From: CAIODY01 sp046051225
GTDB lineage: Bacteria > Bacteroidota > Bacteroidia > Chitinophagales > CAIODY01
DNA length: 64,000 nucleotides
NCBI GenBank assembly: GCA_046051225.1
Contig: JBJOOR010000011.1
Coordinates: 62,001-126,000, forward strand
Direction: 5' to 3'
Positions 26,295-33,414 of this stretch are shown in pieces. The translations under genes were made by a program, and so were the position numbers. Under the pieces are notes generated by a model. That model had not been told where the DNA came from. It did not search any database and saw only the letters and a program-made list of their open reading frames with translations. Each line of letters opens with the position of its first letter. The stretch's first letter is position 1.

Positions 26295-27074
26295 ATGAAA
26301 AAAACAATTACTCTTATTGGTTCGGGCAATGTAGCTACACAGCTAGGTTTAGCATTGTTAAGTAATGATTTTTTAATTCATCAAGTGGTAAGCAAAAGTT
26401 TAGCTAACGCTAAAAAATTAGCCAACAAATTAAATTGTAAAGCATTTAATTCGTTTGAAAAAACAACACCATCCGATATTTATTTAATAGCGGTAAATGA
26501 TGATGCTATAAAAATTGTAGCTCAACAAATTCATCAATTAATAAAAAAAAATGCTGCAAAAAAGCCTTTACTGATGCATACTTCGGGGTCGGTAAGTGTA
26601 GGTGTTTTAAGAAATAATAATTGCGAATGCGGTATTTTATACCCTTTGCAAACTATCAAAAAAAATGAACCTCTTGATTTTATGAATGTGCCTATTATTT
26701 ATTTCAGCGAAAACAAAGTGGCATTAAAATCAATACAGTCAATTGCTCAAAAGCTAAGTAATAATAGTATTAAATTAAATGATGAACAACGCTTGGCATT
26801 GCATATTGCAGCCGTATTTACCAATAATTTTGCTAACCACATGGTAACAATTGCACAATTGATTTGTAAAAAAAATAAAATCGATTTTAAATTATTGCAA
26901 CCATTATTAGCCGAAACTTTTGAAAAATTAAAAACCAAAAAAGCTGCCCAAGTGCAAACAGGGCCAGCAAAACGAAACGATAAAACCACTATTAAAAAGC
27001 ATTTGCAATTTTTAAAATCTTTGCCCGAACAAAAAGTTTACATAGCTGTTACCAATAGTATTATACAACAATGA
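26295..27074 (+). CDS. Rossmann-fold DUF2520 protein (predicted NAD(P)-dependent oxidoreductase)
   Basis: 259-residue protein starting MKKTITLIGSGNVATQLGLA, an NAD(P)-binding GxGNVA loop. The middle has YLIAVNDDAI and MHTSGSVSVG, followed by GILYPLQTIKK and the helical DUF2520 half (HIAAVFTNNFANHM). The fold resembles F420-NADP and pyrroline-carboxylate reductases; the substrate is unknown. The start at 26295 is preferred to an ATG at 26274 because the latter lies inside the acyltransferase gene and breaks the Rossmann start. It overlaps the next gene by ATGA. Confidence 0.88.
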   Translation: MKKTITLIGSGNVATQLGLALLSNDFLIHQVVSKSLANAKKLANKLNCKAFNSFEKTTPSDIYLIAVNDDAIKIVAQQIHQLIKKNAAKKPLLMHTSGSVSVGVLRNNNCECGILYPLQTIKKNEPLDFMNVPIIYFSENKVALKSIQSIAQKLSNNSIKLNDEQRLALHIAAVFTNNFANHMVTIAQLICKKNKIDFKLLQPLLAETFEKLKTKKAAQVQTGPAKRNDKTTIKKHLQFLKSLPEQKVYIAVTNSIIQQ

Positions 27075-27982
27075 AAAAAATAATATTAGCAGGTGGTAGC
27101 GGTTTTTTAGGAAAATCAATAGTAGATTTTTTTGATGAAACCGAATATCAATTTGTGATTTTAAGTAGAACTATTTTTACGTTGAATAAAAAAAATTGTA
27201 CCGTAAAAATATGGGATGGAAAAAATATGGGTGATTGGAGTAGTGAATTAGAAGGTGCTGAAGCGGTTATTAATCTTTCGGGCAAAAATGTAAATTGCCG
27301 ATACACTGAAAAAAATAAAACTGATATTTTAGCTTCTAGAATTGATTCTACAAATGCAATTGGTAATGCTATTATAAATTGCAAAAATCCACCCAAAGTA
27401 TGGATGAATGCTTCATCGGCTACATTGTACGAATATACCGAAACTGAAAATCAAACAGAAGATTGCAAGAAATATAACGATGATTTTTCTACGCATGTAT
27501 GTTTAGAGTGGGAAAAAACATTGAACCATTTTGAAACAAAAAATACAAGAAAAATAGCCTTACGAATTTCTATAGTATTGGGTAAAAATGATGGCGTATT
27601 TACCCGATTAAAAATGCTTACTCAATATGGCTTAGGCGGTAAACAAGGCAACGGAAAGCAATATGTAAGTTGGATTCACATTGCAGATTTTTGTAGATGT
27701 ATTGAGTTTTTTATAAACCAACAAACTGCTAATGGTGCTTATAATCTTTGTACATCTAATCCTATTACGAATGAAAATTTGATGCAAACTTTTAGGCAAA
27801 AAATGAATATCCCTTTTGGTATTCCTTCGCCAAAATTTATGCTAGAATTAGGTGCTTTAATAATTGGAACAGAAACCGAATTGATTTTAAAAAGCAGGAA
27901 GGTAGTGCCTAAAAAAATAATGGATGAAGGATTTATATTCCTTCACCCATCGATTGATAAAGCTATTGAAAGCTTGCTATAG
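27071..27982 (+). CDS. TIGR01777-type NAD-dependent epimerase/dehydratase-like protein (YfcH-like)
   Basis: 303-residue SDR-fold protein. MKKIILAGGSGFLGKSIVDF is the nucleotide-binding start. VINLSGKNVNCRYTEKNK and WMNASSATLYEY match the YfcH/TIGR01777 family, and the C-terminal DUF1731 portion reads IPFGIPSPKFMLELGALIIG to FLHPSIDKAIESLL. The catalytic role is unknown; it likely reduces or epimerises a nucleotide sugar or another small molecule. It is the last gene in the plus-strand run and converges with a minus-strand lipoprotein gene five bases away. Confidence 0.9.
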   Translation: MKKIILAGGSGFLGKSIVDFFDETEYQFVILSRTIFTLNKKNCTVKIWDGKNMGDWSSELEGAEAVINLSGKNVNCRYTEKNKTDILASRIDSTNAIGNAIINCKNPPKVWMNASSATLYEYTETENQTEDCKKYNDDFSTHVCLEWEKTLNHFETKNTRKIALRISIVLGKNDGVFTRLKMLTQYGLGGKQGNGKQYVSWIHIADFCRCIEFFINQQTANGAYNLCTSNPITNENLMQTFRQKMNIPFGIPSPKFMLELGALIIGTETELILKSRKVVPKKIMDEGFIFLHPSIDKAIESLL

Positions 27983-27987
27983 AGTGT

Positions 27988-28392
27988 TTAATCGTTTTTA
28001 GTTTCGATAAATGATTCATCAGTTAAATACAATGAATAAATACCATGTGTAGAAGTTAATTTTTGAAATTTCCATTGCGATACTTTTTTAGGATCAATGC
28101 TTACTAATTTACCATCTTTTTCTAAAATTATTTTTTTAATTACACTTATATCATTTCCCAATTCTTTGTTGTGGATAGATTCGTCTGCCACTTTTTCTGT
28201 ATAAATACTCATCCCCATTTTTTTCTGAATATCAAACGATATGCTTGCATCGCCCTTTAAATCAACGGTTTGAACTTTCATCTGCACATTGCCTGTAGTT
28301 GAATTATTATAAACCATATAATCGTATGTAACTTCTTTTTTGCATGATGCAAAAAGTAAAACTGCTGCTGTAATAATTAAAATGTGTTTCAT
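27988..28392 (-). CDS. Hypothetical lipoprotein
   Basis: 134-residue predicted lipoprotein; MKHILIITAAVLLFASCKKE has a clear lipobox (FASC, Cys17). The mature part is beta-rich, with a KVQTVDLKGDASISFDIQKK segment. I do not recognise the family. The ATG at 28392 is chosen because it gives the lipobox signal; a longer reading would add a His/Thr-rich leader encoded by the (AC)n repeat directly upstream. That dinucleotide tract could alter its expression. Confidence 0.8.
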   Translation of the reverse strand: MKHILIITAAVLLFASCKKEVTYDYMVYNNSTTGNVQMKVQTVDLKGDASISFDIQKKMGMSIYTEKVADESIHNKELGNDISVIKKIILEKDGKLVSIDPKKVSQWKFQKLTSTHGIYSLYLTDESFIETKND

Positions 28393-28412
28393 GTGTGTAT
28401 GTGTGTGTGTGG
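28393..28412 (-). repeat. (AC)n/(TG)n microsatellite abutting a start codon
   Basis: On the minus strand, alternating AC with one interruption runs directly into the lipoprotein ATG, which occupies 28390-28392. Length changes by slippage would alter the leader rather than the coding frame. Confidence 0.7.
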
Positions 28413-28650
28413 TTGAATAATTTTGTTTGGTTTGATGATGTAAAGATATTAACCACAGCAAGCGATTACAACAGCATTACATCTGATTTTAATACGTGAT
28501 AAAACTTATTTTGATATATAAAACTGATATGCTGCAACAAATAGTTCATTTTATTGAGCAAAAAGAAAAATAAAGTGAATTGATTTTTTATTTAAACTGA
28601 ATAATTATTCATCATTTAATTAATTTTAACTCACAATAGTTATACATCAC

Positions 28651-30831
28651 GTGGCATTTCCTTTTTATCCCCAGCATGACCAAATGGATTGTGGTCCAGC
28701 TTGTTTGCGAATGTTAGCTAAATATTATGGCAAAAATGTTTCGCTACAATATTTACGCAATCAAATGCATTTAAGTCGAACTGGCGTAAGTATGCTATCT
28801 ATCAGCCATGCAGCCGAAAAAATTGGTTTTAGAACCATGTCGTCTGCCAAAGTTAAATGGGATGATTTGGTAGATAAAGTACCTTTTCCTTGCCTACTTT
28901 TTTGGGACGAAAAACATTATGTGATTCTATATAAAATAAAAAATAATATAGCCTACATAGCAGATCCTGCACATGAATTGGTAAAACTTAATAAGCAAGA
29001 ATTTATAAAAAGTTTTTATAATAAAGAATCCGAAAGCGGTTTGGTAATGGCATTAGAGCCTACGCCCGAATTTTTTAAAAACGATTTTGGCGAAGAACAA
29101 AAACGTTCGTTGGCTTATTTATTTAATTATTTAAAGCCTTATAAGCAGCTGATGATACAGCTTGCCATTGGTTTATTGGTAGCTAGTTTATTCGATTTGT
29201 TGATGCCTTTTTTAACTCAATCAATGGTAGATAAGGGCATTAATTATCAAAATATTGGCTTTGTAAATTTAATTTTATTAGCACAAGTAATGATTTTTTT
29301 TAGTCGTATTGCTATTGAAATGGTACGCAACAGAATATTATTGCATGTAGGCTTTAGAGTAAACATTGCTCTAATTAGCGATTATTTATACAAAATAATG
29401 CAGTTGCCTGTTCCATTTTTCGAATCAAAAATGATTGGCGATATAACACAACGAATTTTAGACCATAAGCGCATTGAAAATTTTTTAACACAAACCAGTC
29501 TGCAAACTATTTTCAGCTTATTTAATTTAGTAATTTTTGCTTTGGTATTAAGTGTTTTTAGTTGGAAAATAGTATTACTTTTTTTATTGGGTAGTGCTTT
29601 ATCAATAGGTTGGATACTGGCATTTCAAAAGCGGATGAAAAACTTAGACTATGTAATGTTTAAGCGTCAGGCAATGCATCAAAGCAATTTAGTAGAGCTG
29701 CTTACGGGCATGCCCGAAATAAAATTAAATGGTACTGAAAAACAAAAACGGTGGGATTGGGAACGCATTCAAATTCAGATGTTTCAAATAAAAATGAAAA
29801 TGCTGAATACATCGCAATTGCAACAAGCAGGGAGTGGTTTTTTTAATCAATTTAGAAATCTTATTATCACGTATGTAGCTGCACGATTAGTTATTGAAGG
29901 ACAAATATCGCTGGGCACAATGATGGCCATATCTTATATTATTGGGCAGATGAGTGCACCAATTGAAAGGCTGTTAGATTTTTTTCGGTCGTTGCAAGAT
30001 GCTCAAATTTCTATTGATAGATTAAGCGAAGTAAACAATATGAAAAATGAAGTGGATGAGTCAATTCAAGTAATTAATGAATTGCCTAAAGATAAAACTA
30101 TTCATTTACAAAATTTATCATTTGGTTATGAAGGGCCTAATCATACACAGGTATTAAAAGATATTTCTTTGCATATTCCAGCAGGAAAAGTTACTGCAAT
30201 TGTAGGTACTAGCGGTAGCGGAAAAACTACTTTGCTTAAATTATTACTAAAGTTTTATGAACCTATAGCTGGTGAAATAGTAGTGGGCGATGTATCGCTA
30301 CATTCCATCAATTCGGAAATATGGCGAAATAAAATTGGAGCAGTAATGCAAGATGGATTTATTTTTACCGATACCATTACTAAAAATATTGCTGGCAGCG
30401 ACGATGATGTGGATGCTGAAAAATTAATACAAGCGGTAAAAATTGCAAATATTGATGCTTTTATAAAAGTATTGCCTAATGGATTTGCAACCAAAATTGG
30501 TAATGGCGGTACAGGATTAAGTATGGGGCAAAAACAGCGAATGCTTATTGCCAGGGCAGTGTATAAAAATCCTGATTATTTATTTTTTGATGAAGCTACA
30601 AGCTCGTTGGATGCAAATAATGAAAAATATATTATGCAACATCTTAAAGAATTTTATAAAAACAGAACTGTATTAATTGTAGCTCACAGATTAAGCACTG
30701 TAAAAGAAGCCGACCAAATATTAGTAATGGAAGATGGAAAAATAGTAGAACAGGGCAATCATAAATCATTAACCGAAGCACAAGGAAAGTATTTTGAATT
30801 AGTGAAAAACCAGTTGGAATTAGGAAAATAA
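28651..30831 (+). CDS. C39-peptidase-containing ABC exporter (bacteriocin/peptide type)
   Basis: 726-residue inner-membrane transporter that cleaves a leader peptide and exports the product. The N-terminal C39 cysteine peptidase has Gln8 and Cys14 (QHDQMDCGPACLRMLAKYYG), the catalytic His in DEKHYVIL and Asp in IADPA. The transmembrane domain spans about residues 160-430. The ATPase domain has Walker A GTSGSGKTT, the signature LSMGQKQRMLIARA, Walker B YLFFDEATSSLD and the His loop VAHRLSTV. A GTG is the only reasonable start, since an in-frame stop lies seven codons upstream. HlyD follows 17 bases on. No leader-peptide substrate gene is seen nearby. Confidence 0.94.
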   Translation: MAFPFYPQHDQMDCGPACLRMLAKYYGKNVSLQYLRNQMHLSRTGVSMLSISHAAEKIGFRTMSSAKVKWDDLVDKVPFPCLLFWDEKHYVILYKIKNNIAYIADPAHELVKLNKQEFIKSFYNKESESGLVMALEPTPEFFKNDFGEEQKRSLAYLFNYLKPYKQLMIQLAIGLLVASLFDLLMPFLTQSMVDKGINYQNIGFVNLILLAQVMIFFSRIAIEMVRNRILLHVGFRVNIALISDYLYKIMQLPVPFFESKMIGDITQRILDHKRIENFLTQTSLQTIFSLFNLVIFALVLSVFSWKIVLLFLLGSALSIGWILAFQKRMKNLDYVMFKRQAMHQSNLVELLTGMPEIKLNGTEKQKRWDWERIQIQMFQIKMKMLNTSQLQQAGSGFFNQFRNLIITYVAARLVIEGQISLGTMMAISYIIGQMSAPIERLLDFFRSLQDAQISIDRLSEVNNMKNEVDESIQVINELPKDKTIHLQNLSFGYEGPNHTQVLKDISLHIPAGKVTAIVGTSGSGKTTLLKLLLKFYEPIAGEIVVGDVSLHSINSEIWRNKIGAVMQDGFIFTDTITKNIAGSDDDVDAEKLIQAVKIANIDAFIKVLPNGFATKIGNGGTGLSMGQKQRMLIARAVYKNPDYLFFDEATSSLDANNEKYIMQHLKEFYKNRTVLIVAHRLSTVKEADQILVMEDGKIVEQGNHKSLTEAQGKYFELVKNQLELGK

Positions 30832-30847
30832 TAAGCCGCAAATAAAA

Positions 30848-32140
30848 ATGAGTATTTATACGAATGAAAATAGCGAACTAATTAGCAAACCACCTGGCTG
30901 GCTAACCAGATGGGGTATTATTATTATTGCGGCAACGGTTGTTTTGTTTTTCACGATGGCATATTTTATTAAATATCCCGATGTGGTATCGGGGGTTATT
31001 ATTATCACTTCGCCCACACCACCTGCTAATGTGCCGGCAAGGTCGGCTGGTAAAATATGCAAGCTGTATATTAAAAATAATGATACCGTAAATATTGGCG
31101 ATTATCTTGCTGTGATTGAAAACACAGCTAATATGGATGATATTATTAAGTTGAAAAAAGAAATTGAATCGGTAAATATTGATAGCCTATTAATGGTTGA
31201 ACCCAATCAATCGCAAATAAAAATTTTACCACATTTAACCAATATGATGCATGTGGGCGAAATTCAAAATTTCTACAACCAATTTTATGATGCATTAAAA
31301 AAACATCAAATTGTGATATCGGATAAATCGTATCATAAAATTGCGGTGGCATTGCAAAATCAATTAAAAGAATACGAATCGCTGAATGAACAAATAGATG
31401 AACAGAATAAAATTATTGCTAAAAAAACCGATTTAGAAAAAGATAAATTAAATAAAGATGAATTGCTACGAGATGAAAAAATATTAAGCAGCCGAGATTT
31501 AGAAGAAAGCAGAAAAAGATATTTTGACCAATTGGTTTCGTTAAAAAATAATCAATCATTGCTTACTCAAAATATTTTACGCAGCAAAGAGTATGAAAAA
31601 AACTTAGTTCAAAATGAAAAAAGCTATCGTGATCAATTAAACGAAAGTCTTACCAACTTGCGTACAAGCTACGAACAATTAAGCACCGAATTATACAGAT
31701 GGGAGCAACGCTACATTCTTAAATCGCCCATTAAGGGCAAAGTTAGCATGATGAAATATTGGGCAGAAAACCAATATGTAAATGATGGCGATATTGTGTT
31801 TACCATTATTCCTAAAAATGAACAATTATTGGGCAAGGCATACATACCAATTATGAATAGTGGTAAAATAAAAATAGGGCAGCAGGTAAAAATTAAATTA
31901 GACAATTTTCCATTTCAAGAGTATGGTATTATTAAAGGTGTGGTAAAAAATATTTCGGCAATACCCATGAACGGAAAATATATTGTGGATATAGATTTGC
32001 CCTATGGCAATAAAACTACTTATAATCGTATATTGCCTAATGGCGCCGAGCTACAAGGCAATGCCGATATCATTACTCAAAATATTAGGCTGATGCAAAA
32101 GTTTTTCGAGCCTTTTAAAAATTTAAAAAACAATCAATAA
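30848..32140 (+). CDS. HlyD family secretion adaptor
   Basis: 430-residue periplasmic adaptor linking the inner-membrane ABC exporter to an outer-membrane channel. One membrane helix near residues 23-43 (WGIIIIAATVVLFFTMAYFI) is followed by a biotinyl-lipoyl-like half (SAGKICKLYIKNNDTVNIGD), a long coiled coil at about 180-285, and the second half with SPIKGKVSMM and IKIGQQVKIKLDNFPFQEYG. It lies between the C39 exporter gene and a small membrane-protein gene with gaps of 16 and two bases, forming one operon. An outer-membrane TolC partner is absent and is presumably encoded elsewhere. Confidence 0.93.
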   Translation: MSIYTNENSELISKPPGWLTRWGIIIIAATVVLFFTMAYFIKYPDVVSGVIIITSPTPPANVPARSAGKICKLYIKNNDTVNIGDYLAVIENTANMDDIIKLKKEIESVNIDSLLMVEPNQSQIKILPHLTNMMHVGEIQNFYNQFYDALKKHQIVISDKSYHKIAVALQNQLKEYESLNEQIDEQNKIIAKKTDLEKDKLNKDELLRDEKILSSRDLEESRKRYFDQLVSLKNNQSLLTQNILRSKEYEKNLVQNEKSYRDQLNESLTNLRTSYEQLSTELYRWEQRYILKSPIKGKVSMMKYWAENQYVNDGDIVFTIIPKNEQLLGKAYIPIMNSGKIKIGQQVKIKLDNFPFQEYGIIKGVVKNISAIPMNGKYIVDIDLPYGNKTTYNRILPNGAELQGNADIITQNIRLMQKFFEPFKNLKNNQ

Positions 32141-32142
32141 AG

Positions 32143-32649
32143 ATGGATAAATATACAAATTTGAATTCGACAACTAATGGCATTAAAAATATTTCATCTA
32201 CTTTAAAAACTTTGTGCATACTTACTTTTATAGGTGTAGGGATGATGAATTTTTTTGGCGCAGCCTATCATTATTATACTATTGATAAAAATATTGTATT
32301 GCTTCAACAGCAATTAAAAGCCACCGAGTATAAAGATAATGATGCCGCTATTAGCACCATGCAAGATGCTTTAGATGGATATTATAAAGCCCGTGAAAAC
32401 AAAATGCAGAATTTATGGATAGATATTATTGCTGGTATTTTATGCGCCGTAGGTGCAGCCATGATGATGCGGCTTTTAAAAAATGGTTTTTTTGTATATA
32501 CCATCGGCGAACTGCTTCCTGTAATTTACCACTTTATTGTTTTTGGATTTGGTAAGGTTACTTTTTCTGCCATTACTAGTGCTTTTTTAGTAGTTATTCC
32601 GCTTACATTTATCGTACTATATGCTGTGCAATTAAAAGATATGGAATAA
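32143..32649 (+). CDS. Hypothetical multi-pass membrane protein in the exporter operon
   Basis: 168-residue protein with about four predicted membrane helices: TLCILTFIGVGMMNFFGAAY, LWIDIIAGILCAVGAAMMM, LLPVIYHFIVFGFG and FLVVIPLTFIVLYAV. A charged, helical segment at about 55-85 lies between the first two. I do not recognise a family. It starts two bases after hlyD, so it probably works with the exporter, for example in immunity, assembly or regulation; that is inference from position only. Confidence 0.8.
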   Translation: MDKYTNLNSTTNGIKNISSTLKTLCILTFIGVGMMNFFGAAYHYYTIDKNIVLLQQQLKATEYKDNDAAISTMQDALDGYYKARENKMQNLWIDIIAGILCAVGAAMMMRLLKNGFFVYTIGELLPVIYHFIVFGFGKVTFSAITSAFLVVIPLTFIVLYAVQLKDME

Positions 32650-32654
32650 TGGTT

Positions 32655-32717
32655 TTATTCTTTCACAAACTTCCCATTCATACTATTTCCATTTACATCG
32701 GTGTGAGAGTATAAACC
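32655..32717 (-). pseudogene. Orphan inverted 3' fragment of a T9SS type A sorting-domain gene
   Basis: The minus strand reads GLYSHTDVNGNSMNGKFVKE and then a TAA stop. This is the end of a type A sorting domain, compare GLYFIKATDDKGNSINGKFVKE at 6475. The last 36 bases match 6440-6475 with two differences. No longer coding frame continues upstream, so this is a decayed fragment, not a gene. It sits just after the exporter operon and before two T9SS-type genes. Confidence 0.75.
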
Positions 32718-32729
32718 AAATTGTGTGAA

Positions 32730-32751
32730 TGTTTTTTATTAACTTTAAACC
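32730..32751 (+). promoter_or_regulatory. Promoter-like block shared with 5154-5176
   Basis: A T-rich tract is followed by TTAACTTTAAACC; the same block with a few changes lies upstream of the T9SS gene at 5477. TAACTTTA resembles the -7 box TAnnTTTG at seven of eight positions and lies about 30 bases before the ATG at 32770. Confidence 0.5.
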
Positions 32752-32769
32752 ACAAAAAATGTTTAACAC

Positions 32770-33351
32770 ATGGAATATATTGAGCCAAGCAGCTTAGCAT
32801 TTAATAGGAAACGACTTATCCCAACAATTATAATTGCATTTTTTTTGTTATTAAAATGTGCTAATACGTATGCACAAAGTAACAAGATTGTTGGTGGTTA
32901 TCAAAGCCATCTATATTATTACCTTGAAAATGGTAAAAAAATTCCTTTGAATTATAAACAAAACATTGAACGATTTAATAATAATAGAAAAATAGATTCA
33001 TTGTTACGATGTAATGAAATGTGTAATAGTTCAATTATATTACATTATTGTGTAGAGTTTCAAATAGCAAAACCAATGGAGATAACAGATAGTATGGCAG
33101 CTTTGATGCCCCAAACTATTGATTCATTGCAATCAACTGTTTCATTTCAACTTGCTAATCATGAACCTATAGAAAGTATAGATGTGATTAGCAGCATTTC
33201 AGGTAAAAAAATAGATTGTATAGTTGGTAGTAAAAACGAGCAAGCTAATAAACTAACAATAGATGTAAAATGCTTAGCCAATGGATTTTATACTGTTATA
33301 GTAAAATCGAAAACAAATAAAATATATTACGGTAAACTAATTAAACAATAA
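32770..33351 (+). CDS. Small secreted protein with a divergent T9SS-like C-terminus
   Basis: 193-residue protein. After a basic start, a signal peptide (LIPTIIIAFFLLLKCANTYA) ends before QSNKIVGGYQSHLY. The C-terminal 70 residues resemble a degenerate type A sorting domain: STVSFQLANHEPIESIDVIS, then SGKKI, LTIDVKCLANGFYTVIV and a final GKLIKQ, aligning with the VRDVLGRVV and NGLYFIKA positions of its neighbours. The YPNP opening motif is missing. The middle has a conserved-looking Cys pair (RCNEMCNSS). The function is unknown. Confidence 0.7.
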   Translation: MEYIEPSSLAFNRKRLIPTIIIAFFLLLKCANTYAQSNKIVGGYQSHLYYYLENGKKIPLNYKQNIERFNNNRKIDSLLRCNEMCNSSIILHYCVEFQIAKPMEITDSMAALMPQTIDSLQSTVSFQLANHEPIESIDVISSISGKKIDCIVGSKNEQANKLTIDVKCLANGFYTVIVKSKTNKIYYGKLIKQ

Positions 33352-33363
33352 TTTCTTTCACTT

Positions 33364-33399
33364 ATGAATCCTTCTTTCAAAAAGAAGGAACGGATTCAT
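33364..33399 (+). repeat. Hairpin with 8-bp perfect outer stem between two T9SS-type genes
   Basis: ATGAATCC and GGATTCAT enclose TTCTT/AAGAA arms. The ATG of a longer upstream reading falls in this stem, which argues for the start at 33415. It may terminate the preceding gene, although only a loose T-tract follows. Confidence 0.5.
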
Positions 33400-33414
33400 T
33401 TTATTTTAAATTTT

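Noticed and set aside
28529..28575. 14-codon frame MLQQIVHFIEQKEK upstream of the C39 exporter
   Set aside because: Too short for a leader-core precursor and without a double-Gly site.
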